Positions 28,931-37,801 of a DNA stretch of 64,000 nucleotides are shown here, piece after piece (the first letter of the stretch is position 1; each line of letters starts with the position of its first letter). A model generated the notes under the pieces. That model saw only the letters and a list, made by a program, of their open reading frames with translations. It was not told where the DNA came from and ran no database searches. A program made the translations under genes and the position numbers. The stretch is from Mycobacterium sp. 852002-51971_SCH5477799-a. Lineage in GTDB: Bacteria > Actinomycetota > Actinomycetes > Mycobacteriales > Mycobacteriaceae. The stretch lies in the NCBI RefSeq assembly GCF_001667145.1, contig NZ_LZIF01000084.1, positions 1-64,000 of the forward strand, in the 5' to 3' direction.

Positions 28931-29620
28931 ATGGACTCCGAAACGGACCCTGCCAGCCGAAAGGCGACCAACGCGGCCCTTGCCGCCACCAGCTGGGCGC
29001 TGCTGGGCATGATGTCCTACGAAGAGGAAGTCTCGGGTTACGACCTCAAGAAGTGGATCGACTGGAGCGTCGACCTCTACTACTGGAGTCCCTCGTACAG
29101 TCAGATCTACACCGAGTTGAAGAAGCTGGAGTCGCTGGGACTGGTGACGTCGCGGGTCGAACGCGACGAGGGTACCCGCACCCGCCGGCTCTACAAGATC
29201 ACCCCGCAAGGCATGGAGGCGGTCACCGACTGGACCAACCATGCACGCGTGGATCCACCGGTGCTCAAACACTCTGTGCTGCTGCGCGTTACGTTCGGGC
29301 ACCTTAGTAATCCGAGTCGGCTCAAGGAATTGCTGCAGGAGCATGTGACGTATGCCGAAACCAGGCACCGCAAGGCCGTCGAGGACGCCGAGGGGGCCGA
29401 GGCGGAGCCCGCGTGGGCGTATTCGGTGCTAGCGCTGCGCTGGGCGGCCAAGTATTACGCCGCCGAGCGCGAATTCGCGCTGGAGATGATCAAGGAGATC
29501 GACGAGGCCGACGCCATCCTGCAGAAGGCCGCCACCGGTGGTTTCGGACAACCGCGCCCCAAGCCTGGGTACTGGCGCGAGGTCGAAAGGCAAGTTCAGG
29601 CCAAGCGCGAAGCGGATTAG
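28931..29620 (+). CDS. PadR-family transcriptional regulator
   Basis: A 229-residue PadR protein. The N-terminal winged helix (about 18-95) shows SWALLGMMSYEEEVSGYDL, YSQIYTELKKLESLGLVTSR and TRRLYKITPQGMEAV. The C-terminal helical part (about 110-205; YAAEREFALEMIKEIDEADA) is for dimerisation and ligand sensing, as in the Vir-type branch. Being divergent from the F420 oxidoreductase suggests that it represses that gene in response to a small molecule. Confidence 0.9.
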   Translation: MDSETDPASRKATNAALAATSWALLGMMSYEEEVSGYDLKKWIDWSVDLYYWSPSYSQIYTELKKLESLGLVTSRVERDEGTRTRRLYKITPQGMEAVTDWTNHARVDPPVLKHSVLLRVTFGHLSNPSRLKELLQEHVTYAETRHRKAVEDAEGAEAEPAWAYSVLALRWAAKYYAAEREFALEMIKEIDEADAILQKAATGGFGQPRPKPGYWREVERQVQAKREAD

Positions 29621-29781
29621 TTCCGACGGTGGCGACCGGTTTCGCGTGTCCGGCGGCGTCCGGCCCCTCTACCCGAGAAATTATGAATATCCAAAACGCA
29701 TAACGAAATCACTTGTGCCACTGTGGTTTCTATGACCGCCAGGCCTGGGTTTCTGTCGGTGGGTGCGGCTAGTTTGGCGGT

Positions 29782-31164
29782 GTGGGTGCAACTGATCAAC
29801 AGGATGTCGATGCGGTGTTCGACGCGCTCGATGCCGCCTGGGATCGAGCCTGCGCGCTGAGCTTCGACACGCTTGACCCGCAGCAACAGCTGACGGTGTT
29901 GCTGCGCTGCGAAAAGCAGCGCCGGCGCATCCCGGCCGTCGAGCACCCGGTGATCAATTCCCTCGTCCGCCAAGCACCTTCGCTTGAACTCGGCGGCACA
30001 GTGGTCAATGCCATCGCTGAGGCGACGCTGATCAGCCGCAGCGAAGCCTCCCGCCGCCTCAAGGAGGCGCGCGATCTGGGCCCACGCCACGGCCTAACCG
30101 GCGAACCCATCCCACCCACCCTGGCCGCCACCGCGGCCGCCCAACGCGGCGGCACCCTGGGCGCCGGCCAAGTCGCGGTGATTCGCAAGTTCTACCATCA
30201 GCTGCCCGGTTGGGTGGACCTCGCGACCCGCGAGCAGGCTGAGGCGCGGTTGGCCCAGGAGGGCAGCCGGTTTCGTCCCGAACAACTGGCTGGTCTGGCC
30301 AATGCGCTTGCCGATTGCCTCAATCCCGATGGCACCCTCACCGACGAAGACCGCGCCCGCCAACGCGGCCTGACGCTGGGTAGCCAGCAGCGCGACGGCA
30401 TGTCGCAGTTGCGCGGCTGGCTGACACCCGAAGCCCGCGCCACCCTGGAGGCAGTGCTGGCCAAACTAGCCGCTCCCGGCATGTGCAATCCCGACGAGGA
30501 AAGACCTTGTGTGGACGGCAATCCCAGTGAACAGGCCATCGAACGGGATTCCCGCAGCACCGGCCAGCGCAACCATGACGGACTCAACGCGGCATTGCGT
30601 GCACTGCTGGCCTCCGGAGAACTGGGTCAGCACAACGGGTTACCGGCCTCCATCGTGGTCACCACCACGCTCAACGAACTCGAGGCCGCCGCCGGTCGCG
30701 GCCTGACCGGTGGCGGCACCCTCCTGCCGATGAGCGACGTGATTCGCCTGGCCCGCCACGCCCACCACTACCTAGCGGTCTTCGACAAAGGCAAGGCGCT
30801 GGCTCTGTATCACACGAAGCGGCTCGCCTCTGCGGGGCAGCGAATTGTGTTGTACGCCAAGGACCATGGCTGCTCAAACCCAGGCTGCACCGTGCCCGGC
30901 TATTACTGCGAGGTCCACCACGTAACCGACTACGCCGCCTCCCACACCACCGACATCGACGACCTCACCTTCGCCTGCGGCCCCCACCACCGCCTGCTGC
31001 GACCCGGCGGCTGGATGACCCGCAAAAACGCCCGCGGCGACACCGAATGGATCCCGCCTCCGCACCTGGACACCGGGAAGCCCCGCACCAACACCTTCCA
31101 CCACCCCGAGAAACTTCTCAGCGATGGAGACGACGACGAGGACGCCAGCCCAGGGTCGCAATGA
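29782..31164 (+). CDS. DUF222/HNH endonuclease (REP13E12-type) protein
   Basis: A 460-residue protein with an N-terminal DUF222 domain (about 10-320) and a C-terminal HNH nuclease motif (about 375-425): [21 protein letters not shown], then CGPHHRLL. Cysteines and histidines of the zinc and catalytic sites are present. It belongs to the 13E12 repeat family, multicopy in mycobacteria. In M. tuberculosis such repeats serve as attachment sites for a phiRv1-type prophage. The start is GTG at 29782. It marks the border between general genes and the catabolic half of the window. No adjacent integrase or direct repeats were seen. Confidence 0.9.
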   Translation: MGATDQQDVDAVFDALDAAWDRACALSFDTLDPQQQLTVLLRCEKQRRRIPAVEHPVINSLVRQAPSLELGGTVVNAIAEATLISRSEASRRLKEARDLGPRHGLTGEPIPPTLAATAAAQRGGTLGAGQVAVIRKFYHQLPGWVDLATREQAEARLAQEGSRFRPEQLAGLANALADCLNPDGTLTDEDRARQRGLTLGSQQRDGMSQLRGWLTPEARATLEAVLAKLAAPGMCNPDEERPCVDGNPSEQAIERDSRSTGQRNHDGLNAALRALLASGELGQHNGLPASIVVTTTLNELEAAAGRGLTGGGTLLPMSDVIRLARHAHHYLAVFDKGKALALYHTKRLASAGQRIVLYAKDHGCSNPGCTVPGYYCEVHHVTDYAASHTTDIDDLTFACGPHHRLLRPGGWMTRKNARGDTEWIPPPHLDTGKPRTNTFHHPEKLLSDGDDDEDASPGSQ

Positions 31165-31225
31165 CCGCCGCACACGACGCGGCCGGATCTGGTGGTCGCG
31201 ACCCGCTGCCCTCGGCTCCGCCGGA

Positions 31226-32935
31226 CTAGCCGGCCGCCTCCCTGGCTGCCTCCCTGGCTGCGATATAGCCGTATACCAGCCCCTGCGCGATCGTTGCTCC
31301 CGCGCCCGGGTACGTCGTGCCGAACGCGTTGGCGGCGGTGTTGCCGATCGCGTACAGCCCGGCGATCGCCCCGCCGTCCTCGCGCAGCACCCGCGCCCGC
31401 TCGTCGGTCGTCAGCCCACCGCAGGTGCCCAGATCGGACAACACCATTTTCACCCCGTAGAACGGGCCGTTGACCAACGGCCGCAGGTTGGGGTTCGGCT
31501 TGACGGTCGGGTCGCCGTAGTAGCGGTCGTAGGCGCTGCGACCGCGGCCGAAGTCGGGATCCTCACCGGCAGAAGAATTTTGGTTGAAGCGGGTCATCGT
31601 CGCAAAGAACTCCGACACTTCAACACCCATCCGGGCGCCCAGATCGGTGAGGTTGTCCGCGCGCACCGCGATGCCGGCGTCATACCACGACTGCGGGATG
31701 CTCATTCGCGGAAAGAGTTCGGCACCAAAGACGTAACTGTTGCGGTATTGCTGGTCGAAGACGATCCACATCGCCTCCACCGGGCTGCCCGAGCGCTCCA
31801 ACTCCAGCAATCGCTGCCCGAACGACATGTAATCCGTCGCCTCGTTGGCGAACCGGCGCCCATGCTGATCCACGATCAGACAGCCCGGCAGCGACCGCTC
31901 GGCGAGCATCACCGCCGGAGCTTTGCCGGGCAGCGGTGCGATGGCGGGGAACCACCACGCCTGATCCATCAAATCGATGCCCGCGCCGATATCCTGGCCC
32001 GCGCGGATTCCGTCGCCGGTATTGCCGGCGGCGCCCAGACTCAGGTTGCGGCCCAACGATTCCGACTGAAATTTCCACCGCATGTCCATGCGATGGTCGA
32101 AACCCCCCGTGGCCAGCACCACCCCGCGCCGCGCGGTGATCGTCACCTCGCGCCCGCCCTGGTCCAGGACCGCGCCGGTCACGCGGTCGCCCTCGCGGGA
32201 AAGGCGCGCCAGCGCGGTGCCGGTCCAGACCGGGATGCCGGCGCGCAGCACTCCGGTGAACAGCCCGGCCATCAGGCCCTGGCCGCCCGCGGCGTAGCGA
32301 CGGCCCACCACTCGGCCGGCCACACCCTGCGCCAGGCGCTTGCCGTAGACGGGAATTCCCTTGCGCGGCATCCGTGCCACTAGATTCATCCACCGGTAGT
32401 CGGCGCCCGTCGTCGGCATCGGGACGGTGACCTCCATCAGGCCGGGCTCCAACCTAGTGCGGTACTTGCCGAGTAGGGAGGTGTCGAACGGGTGGCACTC
32501 ACAGGTGCGCCCAGCCGCGCTGCCGCCCGGTTCCTCGGGGTGGTAGTCGGAATAATCGCGGGCCCAAAACAGCCGCAGCGGCGTCGTCCGGCGCAGCATG
32601 TCCACCGTCGCCGCCACGTGCGCCACGAACGCCGCCGACCGTTGCGCCGGCGCCGAGCCCGCGACCACCGCGTCCAGGTAGGTGCCGGCGCGCTCCGCGG
32701 TGTCGCCGGCGTTCGCCTGCGCAAGCACCGGACTGGCCGGCAGCCATAGCGCGCCGCCCGACCGGGCGGTCGAGCCGCCCACGTACGACGATTTCTCCAC
32801 GATCAGCACCGACAGCCCCGACTCGTGGGCGGCCAGCGCCGCGGCCGTGCCCGTGCCGGAGCCGACGACGAGCAGGTCAACGCATGCGTCGGCCACGGGA
32901 AGTCCGGCGGGGATCGTCGCGCTGTGCGTCGTCAC
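31226..32935 (-). CDS. kstD: 3-ketosteroid delta-1-dehydrogenase-like FAD protein
   Basis: A 569-residue flavoprotein with an N-terminal FAD motif (VDLLVVGSGTGTAAAL), GGSTARSGGALWLP, YSDYHPE and the C-terminal AIGNTAANAFGTTYPGAGAT. These are usual for KstD, which introduces the C1-C2 double bond into ring A of 3-ketosteroids. The frame runs 1 kb further upstream but as antisense of the kshA gene, so GTG at 32935 is taken as the start. It is divergent from kshA, 102 bases apart. KstD and KshA together open ring B, so the pairing supports steroid catabolism. The last residues REAAREAAG come from a 12-base tandem duplication. Confidence 0.87.
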   Translation of the reverse strand: MTTHSATIPAGLPVADACVDLLVVGSGTGTAAALAAHESGLSVLIVEKSSYVGGSTARSGGALWLPASPVLAQANAGDTAERAGTYLDAVVAGSAPAQRSAAFVAHVAATVDMLRRTTPLRLFWARDYSDYHPEEPGGSAAGRTCECHPFDTSLLGKYRTRLEPGLMEVTVPMPTTGADYRWMNLVARMPRKGIPVYGKRLAQGVAGRVVGRRYAAGGQGLMAGLFTGVLRAGIPVWTGTALARLSREGDRVTGAVLDQGGREVTITARRGVVLATGGFDHRMDMRWKFQSESLGRNLSLGAAGNTGDGIRAGQDIGAGIDLMDQAWWFPAIAPLPGKAPAVMLAERSLPGCLIVDQHGRRFANEATDYMSFGQRLLELERSGSPVEAMWIVFDQQYRNSYVFGAELFPRMSIPQSWYDAGIAVRADNLTDLGARMGVEVSEFFATMTRFNQNSSAGEDPDFGRGRSAYDRYYGDPTVKPNPNLRPLVNGPFYGVKMVLSDLGTCGGLTTDERARVLREDGGAIAGLYAIGNTAANAFGTTYPGAGATIAQGLVYGYIAAREAAREAAG

Positions 32936-33037
32936 GTCCGCAACGGTAGGCCGCGGCGGCGCGGCGCAGGAAGCTTCGTCCTGATCAGTGGAACAAGGGG
33001 GTCCCGCGGCCGGGTCCGGAGGAGTTAGATCAGCCTC

Positions 33038-34162
33038 ATGACGTCGCAGATCGAGGCTGACGAAATTCGGTTCATTGAAGCGCAGGCCGCGCCGACGCGG
33101 TTTGCCCGCGGCTGGCACTGCCTCGGGCTGACCAAGGATTTCGGCGACGGAAAGCCCCATGCGATCAACGCCTTCGGGCAAAGACTCGTCGTCTTCCGCA
33201 GCGGGGACGGGAACATCAGCGTGCTCGACGGATATTGCCGGCACATGGGCGGCGACCTGTCCCAGGGCCAGGTCAAGGGCAACGAGATCGCCTGCCCGTT
33301 CCACGACTGGCGCTGGGGCGGCGACGGACGCTGCAAGCAGGTGCCCTACAGCCGGCGGGCCCCCAAACTGGCCCGCACCCAAGCGTGGACGACGCTGGAG
33401 CAAGACGGCATGTTGTTCGTGTGGAATGACCCGGAGCGTAAACCGCCTCCGCCCGAGGTGACGATCCCGCGCATCGAGGGCGCCACCAGCGACCAGTGGA
33501 CTGACTGGCATTGGTACACCACGGTCGTACAGAGCAATTGCCGCGAAATCATCGACAACGTGGTGGATATGGCCCACTTCTACTACATCCACGGCGCGTT
33601 GCCCACCTACTTCAAGAACATCTTCGAGGGGCACGTCGCGACGCAATACATGAACGGCGAGGGCCGTCCCGACATGGGCGGCACCGAAGGCGCACAGATG
33701 CTGGGCAACACCTCGGTGGCGTCCTACTACGGCCCGTCCTTCATGATCGACGACCTGACCTACCACTACCAGCACGGCGATGCCAAGACGATCCTCATCA
33801 ATTGCCACTATCCGATCGATGCGAATTCCTTTGTGCTGCAATACGGCATCATCGTGAAGAAGTCGGAGACGATGCCCGGAGACGAGGCGATGCAGACCGC
33901 GATCAAACTCGGCGACTACGTCAAGCTCGGTTTCGAGCAGGACGTCGAGATCTGGCGGCACAAGGCACGCATCGACAATCCGCTGCTGGTCGAGGAGGAC
34001 GGCCCGGTCTACCAATTACGGCGCTGGTATCAGCAGTTCTACGTCGACGCCGCCGACGTGCAACCGGACATGGTGGACCGCTTCGAATTCGAGCTCGACA
34101 CCACCCGGCCCAACGAGGCGTGGATGAAAGAGGTCGAGGCCAACATGGCGGCCCGCGCGTGA
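33038..34162 (+). CDS. kshA: Rieske oxygenase, 3-ketosteroid 9-alpha-hydroxylase KshA-like
   Basis: A 374-residue Rieske non-heme iron oxygenase. The [2Fe-2S] ligands are C67/H69 (YCRHMGGD) and C86/H89 (CPFHDW). The mononuclear iron site is D177-x2-H180-x4-H185 (DMAHFYYIH). These fit KshA, which hydroxylates C9 of 3-ketosteroids with electrons from KshB. The N-terminal FARGWHCLGL is also typical. No kshB reductase gene is next to it. It is divergent from the kstD-like gene and overlaps the next gene by one base. Confidence 0.9.
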   Translation: MTSQIEADEIRFIEAQAAPTRFARGWHCLGLTKDFGDGKPHAINAFGQRLVVFRSGDGNISVLDGYCRHMGGDLSQGQVKGNEIACPFHDWRWGGDGRCKQVPYSRRAPKLARTQAWTTLEQDGMLFVWNDPERKPPPPEVTIPRIEGATSDQWTDWHWYTTVVQSNCREIIDNVVDMAHFYYIHGALPTYFKNIFEGHVATQYMNGEGRPDMGGTEGAQMLGNTSVASYYGPSFMIDDLTYHYQHGDAKTILINCHYPIDANSFVLQYGIIVKKSETMPGDEAMQTAIKLGDYVKLGFEQDVEIWRHKARIDNPLLVEEDGPVYQLRRWYQQFYVDAADVQPDMVDRFEFELDTTRPNEAWMKEVEANMAARA

Positions 34163-34536
34163 TGACGCCGGAATCGTCGGTGCGAGAGGACAATCGGCTC
34201 GACGAGATGCCGATGGTGCCGGTGGCGTGCGGTCATTGTGGGGCGCGGGTGCTGGCCCGCAAGAGCAGCTGGAATCAGACCAGCGTGCAGTGGAACGCCG
34301 ACGCGACGGCCCGCTGCGCCGAGCGGGCCGACGCGCAGAAGATAGCCACGCCGGGCAGCCGGGGTATCTTCATCGTGTGTTCGGCGCTGAGTGCGTCGAT
34401 CATGGACGCGGTGCGGCGCGGCGATCTGGCTGTCGTTGACGAGAAAGCCTTCGTTGACGAGAAAGCTGTCGTTGACGAGAAAGCTGTCGTTGACGAGAAA
34501 GCTGTCGTTGACGAGAAAGATTGTGCACCGAAATAA
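34162..34536 (+). CDS. Small protein after kshA with C-terminal hexapeptide repeats
   Basis: A 124-residue protein. The first 90 residues contain a CGHC pair (VACGHCGARVLARKSSWNQT) and a later AERADAQKIATP stretch that could bind metal or a cofactor. The tail is a run of five near-identical AVVDEK units (one is AFVDEK) before DCAPK. The start overlaps the kshA stop (TGATG), so it is translationally coupled and probably serves the oxygenase. I do not know the family. The repeat tail is acidic and likely unstructured. Confidence 0.75.
   Translation: MTPESSVREDNRLDEMPMVPVACGHCGARVLARKSSWNQTSVQWNADATARCAERADAQKIATPGSRGIFIVCSALSASIMDAVRRGDLAVVDEKAFVDEKAVVDEKAVVDEKAVVDEKDCAPK
34429..34518 (+). repeat. 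18-bp tandem repeat, five copies
   Basis: The unit gctgtcgttgacgagaaa occurs five times head to tail inside the coding sequence. Four copies are identical, and the second differs by two bases (gccttc for gctgtc). It keeps the reading frame and adds VDEK hexapeptides. Confidence 0.95.
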
Positions 34537-34555
34537 TTCAGAGTTTCCGGTGCGC

Positions 34556-34879
34556 CTATCCTCGCGGGATCTCATCCTTGTGCCGGGGGCAGTACGAGTA
34601 GATGCTCTGGGCCACGAAGAAACCGGTGTGAAACTCCGGCAAGCTGCTGCTGGCCAGCACGTCCTGCATCACCGCCATGGGCGTTTCGCCGGTGTCGAGT
34701 CGCGCGCACACGTAATGGGCGGCTTCGATCGCGTGTCCGGCCGAGCCTTGGTCGACGATGCCCTGCTCCTCGAGGGCCGCCAGAAATTTCTCGTCGGTGG
34801 TGTCGGCATAAGCGGCCGGCGCCGCCGCCAGCAGGGCGACCGATGCGGCCCCCAAACTGGCGAGCAGGCGGGCAACCAT
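34556..34879 (-). CDS. DUF732 secreted protein
   Basis: A 107-residue precursor with a signal peptide (MVARLLASLGAASVALLAAAPAAYA, cleavage after AYA). The mature DUF732 domain has two conserved cysteines, one in YVCARL and one in YSYCPR. DUF732 proteins are small exported mycobacterial proteins of unknown role. The ATG at 34879 fits the signal peptide, and a GGGAG lies upstream. It converges with the kshA-associated gene, 20 bases apart. Confidence 0.85.
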   Translation of the reverse strand: MVARLLASLGAASVALLAAAPAAYADTTDEKFLAALEEQGIVDQGSAGHAIEAAHYVCARLDTGETPMAVMQDVLASSSLPEFHTGFFVAQSIYSYCPRHKDEIPRG

Positions 34880-34987
34880 GTCTGACGGGCTCCCTGAGTT
34901 GGTCGCGCCGAAACCGAATCCTATAACCGGACCGACGCTTCGGTTGTACGACTCGATTCTGCCGCACATTGTGGCGGCATTCGCCGA

Positions 34988-35557
34988 TTACCCGCGGGGC
35001 GTGATGAATACGCCCTCGGCTTCCACCGTGACACCGTCGACGTTACTGAGCTGGCCGGTCGCATACGTCTTGCTGCCATCAATCCGCTCCAGCCGGGCCT
35101 CGGCTCGCAGGGCGCCCAAGGGCGTGGGACGCAGATACCGCACGGTGATGGTGCCGGTGTACGCCGGTCTACCCGGCTGATGTGCCGTCGCGCCCAGAAC
35201 ATGGTCCAGGATCAGGGCGCACATGCCGCCGTGTACATGACCGGGGGGCCCCTCGTAGCCGGCGCCGAGGTGCACATCGGCATGAACGCCGCCCCCCGCG
35301 TCTTGCCGGACGACCAGTGGCGGGGCAATCGGGTTGTGCAGCCCGATGGCCACATTGCCCGCGACGACGGTTTTGCCGTCAGGGTTCGTGCGCACACCGA
35401 ACGACCCTGGCATGAGCCGTGTGCTCAACACGTCGACGGTTTGGTCGACAAGGGCCAGGGCATGCGCCACGGCGGCTTCGTCGGCCTCGCTGCGAATGGT
35501 GACGTCGATCAGACGTCGCACCGACTGCGCAAGCCGTTCGCGCAGCGTGTCAGTCAC
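34988..35557 (-). CDS. PaaI-type hotdog thioesterase
   Basis: A 189-residue single-hotdog protein. The core GHVHGGMCALILDHVLGATA at about 120-140 is the PaaI thioesterase helix, followed by YTGTITVRYLRPTPLG strands. It probably hydrolyses an acyl-CoA ester, perhaps one from the neighbouring catabolic genes. GTG at 35557 (VTDTLRERLAQ) is preferred to an ATG 24 bases upstream. Confidence 0.82.
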   Translation of the reverse strand: MTDTLRERLAQSVRRLIDVTIRSEADEAAVAHALALVDQTVDVLSTRLMPGSFGVRTNPDGKTVVAGNVAIGLHNPIAPPLVVRQDAGGGVHADVHLGAGYEGPPGHVHGGMCALILDHVLGATAHQPGRPAYTGTITVRYLRPTPLGALRAEARLERIDGSKTYATGQLSNVDGVTVEAEGVFITPRG

Positions 35558-35665
35558 GTGCGCCGCCGAGCACCAACGCATGCGTGAACGACAGCATCCC
35601 AGCCTTGCTGGCGGCGTTGACCCCGTGCAGGGGTGCGAAACGCTCTAGCGGGCATCCTTTTTCGA

Positions 35666-36742
35666 TCATGCGAGCTGGAAAGCGCTGATCGGCGCCTCTT
35701 CGGGATAAACGGCCGGACCGCCCAGGTCGTAAGCGGCGTTGAGCGCGCCGATGAACGCCGCGTCTTGCAGCGGTTCACTGGGAATGTCGAGCCTGATCCC
35801 TCTGGCCTTGAGGTCGTCGACCATCATGTCGATGGCCCGCTCGGCGGTCAGGTCGTCCGAACCCTCCATGTTCTTCTTCAGGTCGTCGAAATCGGAGAAC
35901 ACCTCGGCCGACCAGTGCACCAGGAACCGCAACTCGTCCGTGTGGTGGCGCGCGATCACGTCTTCGCCGTTCTTCAGCAGCCAGCGGTCGCGGTCGTCAG
36001 GATCGCCGGTGAACACGGTGTCGAAGGCCAAGCCGGCCGGAATCTGTTGGTCTAGGGGCCCGTTCGCCTCGCCGCGGTGCACCATCATTTCGTTCTGCAC
36101 CACAACGCCGCGGTTGTTGATCGGCGGCATGACTCGCTTAGGCGCCTTGAGTGGCCCGTTGGGCCAGTAGGTGAATCCACTGCCGCCATCCAGCGAGAAC
36201 CAGGTGATTACCTGAGCCATCTTGATCAGGTAATCCTTGAAGAGCCCGGACTTGCCCATGACACTGGTGAGCCAGGTCGGCGCGTTTTCGTGCCGCACGC
36301 CGCGGAAGCTGGGCGAATCCAGGTGTCCCGGGTCGCGATTGGCGCACGGACCGTTGATGTTGAACAGCATCAGCTGTGGTTTGGCGTACTCGGCGTTCCA
36401 GTAGCTTTTAGCCATCTCCAGGAACCGCGCGTTGTAGAAGCAATCATGCAGTTGCGGGTAGAGCGCCGCGCCGTAGTTGGCCAGGTAGCCGCGGAACGTC
36501 GGGGTGAGGAAGAGGTCCAGCGACGGCGTGAATCCCTCGGGGAAGGCACCACTCATGGTGGCGATCAGTTCGTCGGCCGATGCGAAGTGTTGCGCGATGA
36601 TCAGCTTCCATGGACCCTCGGTGCGCACGACGTCGAGGAGTTGTTCCCGCTGATCGTCGGTGTAGACGTCCGTGATTTCCCGGGGCGGTGCGGCGGGACG
36701 CAGGATGTCGGACAACTCTGTCCGCCGCTCGTCGGTCAGCAT
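35666..36742 (-). CDS. Uncharacterised protein, possibly an Fe/2-oxoglutarate oxygenase fold
   Basis: A 358-residue soluble protein that I do not recognise. HLD in RDPGHLDSPSFRGV and a distal His in VVVQNEMMVHRGEANGP could form an H-x-D...H iron site like that of 2-oxoglutarate-dependent oxygenases, but this is only a pattern match. The start is decided by a strong AAGGAG six bases before ATG 36742, rather than the ATG 18 bases upstream. It stands between the thioesterase and esterase genes in the catabolic region, so a role in substrate oxidation is plausible. Confidence 0.7.
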   Translation of the reverse strand: MLTDERRTELSDILRPAAPPREITDVYTDDQREQLLDVVRTEGPWKLIIAQHFASADELIATMSGAFPEGFTPSLDLFLTPTFRGYLANYGAALYPQLHDCFYNARFLEMAKSYWNAEYAKPQLMLFNINGPCANRDPGHLDSPSFRGVRHENAPTWLTSVMGKSGLFKDYLIKMAQVITWFSLDGGSGFTYWPNGPLKAPKRVMPPINNRGVVVQNEMMVHRGEANGPLDQQIPAGLAFDTVFTGDPDDRDRWLLKNGEDVIARHHTDELRFLVHWSAEVFSDFDDLKKNMEGSDDLTAERAIDMMVDDLKARGIRLDIPSEPLQDAAFIGALNAAYDLGGPAVYPEEAPISAFQLA

Positions 36743-36859
36743 CGAGGTCTCCTTCGGCATGGCACTCGATCATGTTGCTGTCGATCTTGGTCCGATTGGC
36801 ACGGCGACGGGTCACCTATGTCCGGTGATCGGGACGAAGGTTCCTACGGATGCCGGGCG

Positions 36860-37801
36860 TCAGAACGGGAGCGGATGCTCAAACTTCGCCCTGAGCAACG
36901 CGCCGGTCTCGGCGAGCGCGAGGCCGGCGCGAGCGACGGATTCTGAACGCATCAGAAAGCCGTGATACACACCGGGATAACGAGTGACGGTCGTCTGCAC
37001 CCCGGCATCCCGCAACCGCTCCGCGTACCGTTCTCCCCAGTCGCGGATCGGATCGACCGCGGCGGTCGCCACGATGGCCTGCGGTAGATGGGACAGGTTG
37101 GTGGCGTACGCCGGCACGAGGTATGGATCTTCGGGTGGCCCGGCTCCCGCGTCGGCCAGTTCGTGCATGTAATGGATGTCGTCGAGGCTCAGCATGGGTG
37201 CAGATCGCAGCGTCGCGAGCGATGGCACGGTCATGTCGCGATCCAAGGCCGGGTACAACAACACCTGGCAGAACAACGCCGGGCCGCCTCGGTCACGGGC
37301 AGCCAGTGCGACGCCCGCGGCCAGCGTGCCACCCGCGCTGTCGCCGATCACCCCCAATCGGTTTGCATCCAAACGTAACTCGGTTGCGTTCGAGGCGACC
37401 CATGCGGTCGCGCTGAACGCATCGTCGAACTGCGCCGGGGGTGCGGCTTCCGGGGCGAGGCGGTAGCCAACCGCGACGACGGTTGCACCGGACGCCTGTG
37501 CGAGGTTGCGGGCCAGCGGCTCGAAGGAATGGTTGGAGCCCAGCACCATGCCGCCGCCATGGAAATAGACCAACGCCGGCGCATCGACGTCTCGGGTCGG
37601 TCGGTAGATGCGCAGCGGAAGCTCGCCGCTGGATCCGGTTATGACGTGGTCGGTCACTTCGGCCGTGTCGGGCATCGGTGGCAATGGCATTGACTCGAGG
37701 GAATCGCGCACCACCGCAAGGCCTCTTTCCCGCATCGGCGCGACGCGGCCCAAGGCCGCCACCCTGGCAGCGGCATCGGGGTCAAGTGCTGGCGCGCTCA
37801 T
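36860..37801 (-). CDS. Alpha/beta-hydrolase, hormone-sensitive-lipase family
   Basis: A 313-residue esterase. The oxyanion motif YFHGGGMV (about 79-86), the nucleophile elbow GDSAGG, an Asp in VDPIRDWG and a His in YPGVYHGF give a full catalytic set. It would cleave an ester, and in this setting possibly a lactone or ester formed by the Baeyer-Villiger enzymes. Its start overlaps the end of the SDR gene by 20 bases, and it is transcribed with that gene. Confidence 0.87.
   Translation of the reverse strand: MSAPALDPDAAARVAALGRVAPMRERGLAVVRDSLESMPLPPMPDTAEVTDHVITGSSGELPLRIYRPTRDVDAPALVYFHGGGMVLGSNHSFEPLARNLAQASGATVVAVGYRLAPEAAPPAQFDDAFSATAWVASNATELRLDANRLGVIGDSAGGTLAAGVALAARDRGGPALFCQVLLYPALDRDMTVPSLATLRSAPMLSLDDIHYMHELADAGAGPPEDPYLVPAYATNLSHLPQAIVATAAVDPIRDWGERYAERLRDAGVQTTVTRYPGVYHGFLMRSESVARAGLALAETGALLRAKFEHPLPF

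Noticed and set aside
28888..28934. Inverted 7-mers ccatgtc and gacatgg around the padR promoter
   Set aside because: The arms are 33 bases apart and one contains the start codon, which is unlike the compact ATGT-N8-ACAT sites of PadR proteins.
31226..34015. A single reverse-strand frame of 929 codons through kstD and beyond
   Set aside because: The part upstream of 32935 is antisense to the well-supported kshA gene and has no family resemblance, so only 31226-32935 is called.
34429..34518. Possible CRISPR-like repeats
   Set aside because: The units are contiguous with no spacers and stay in frame inside a gene, so this is a coding tandem repeat.
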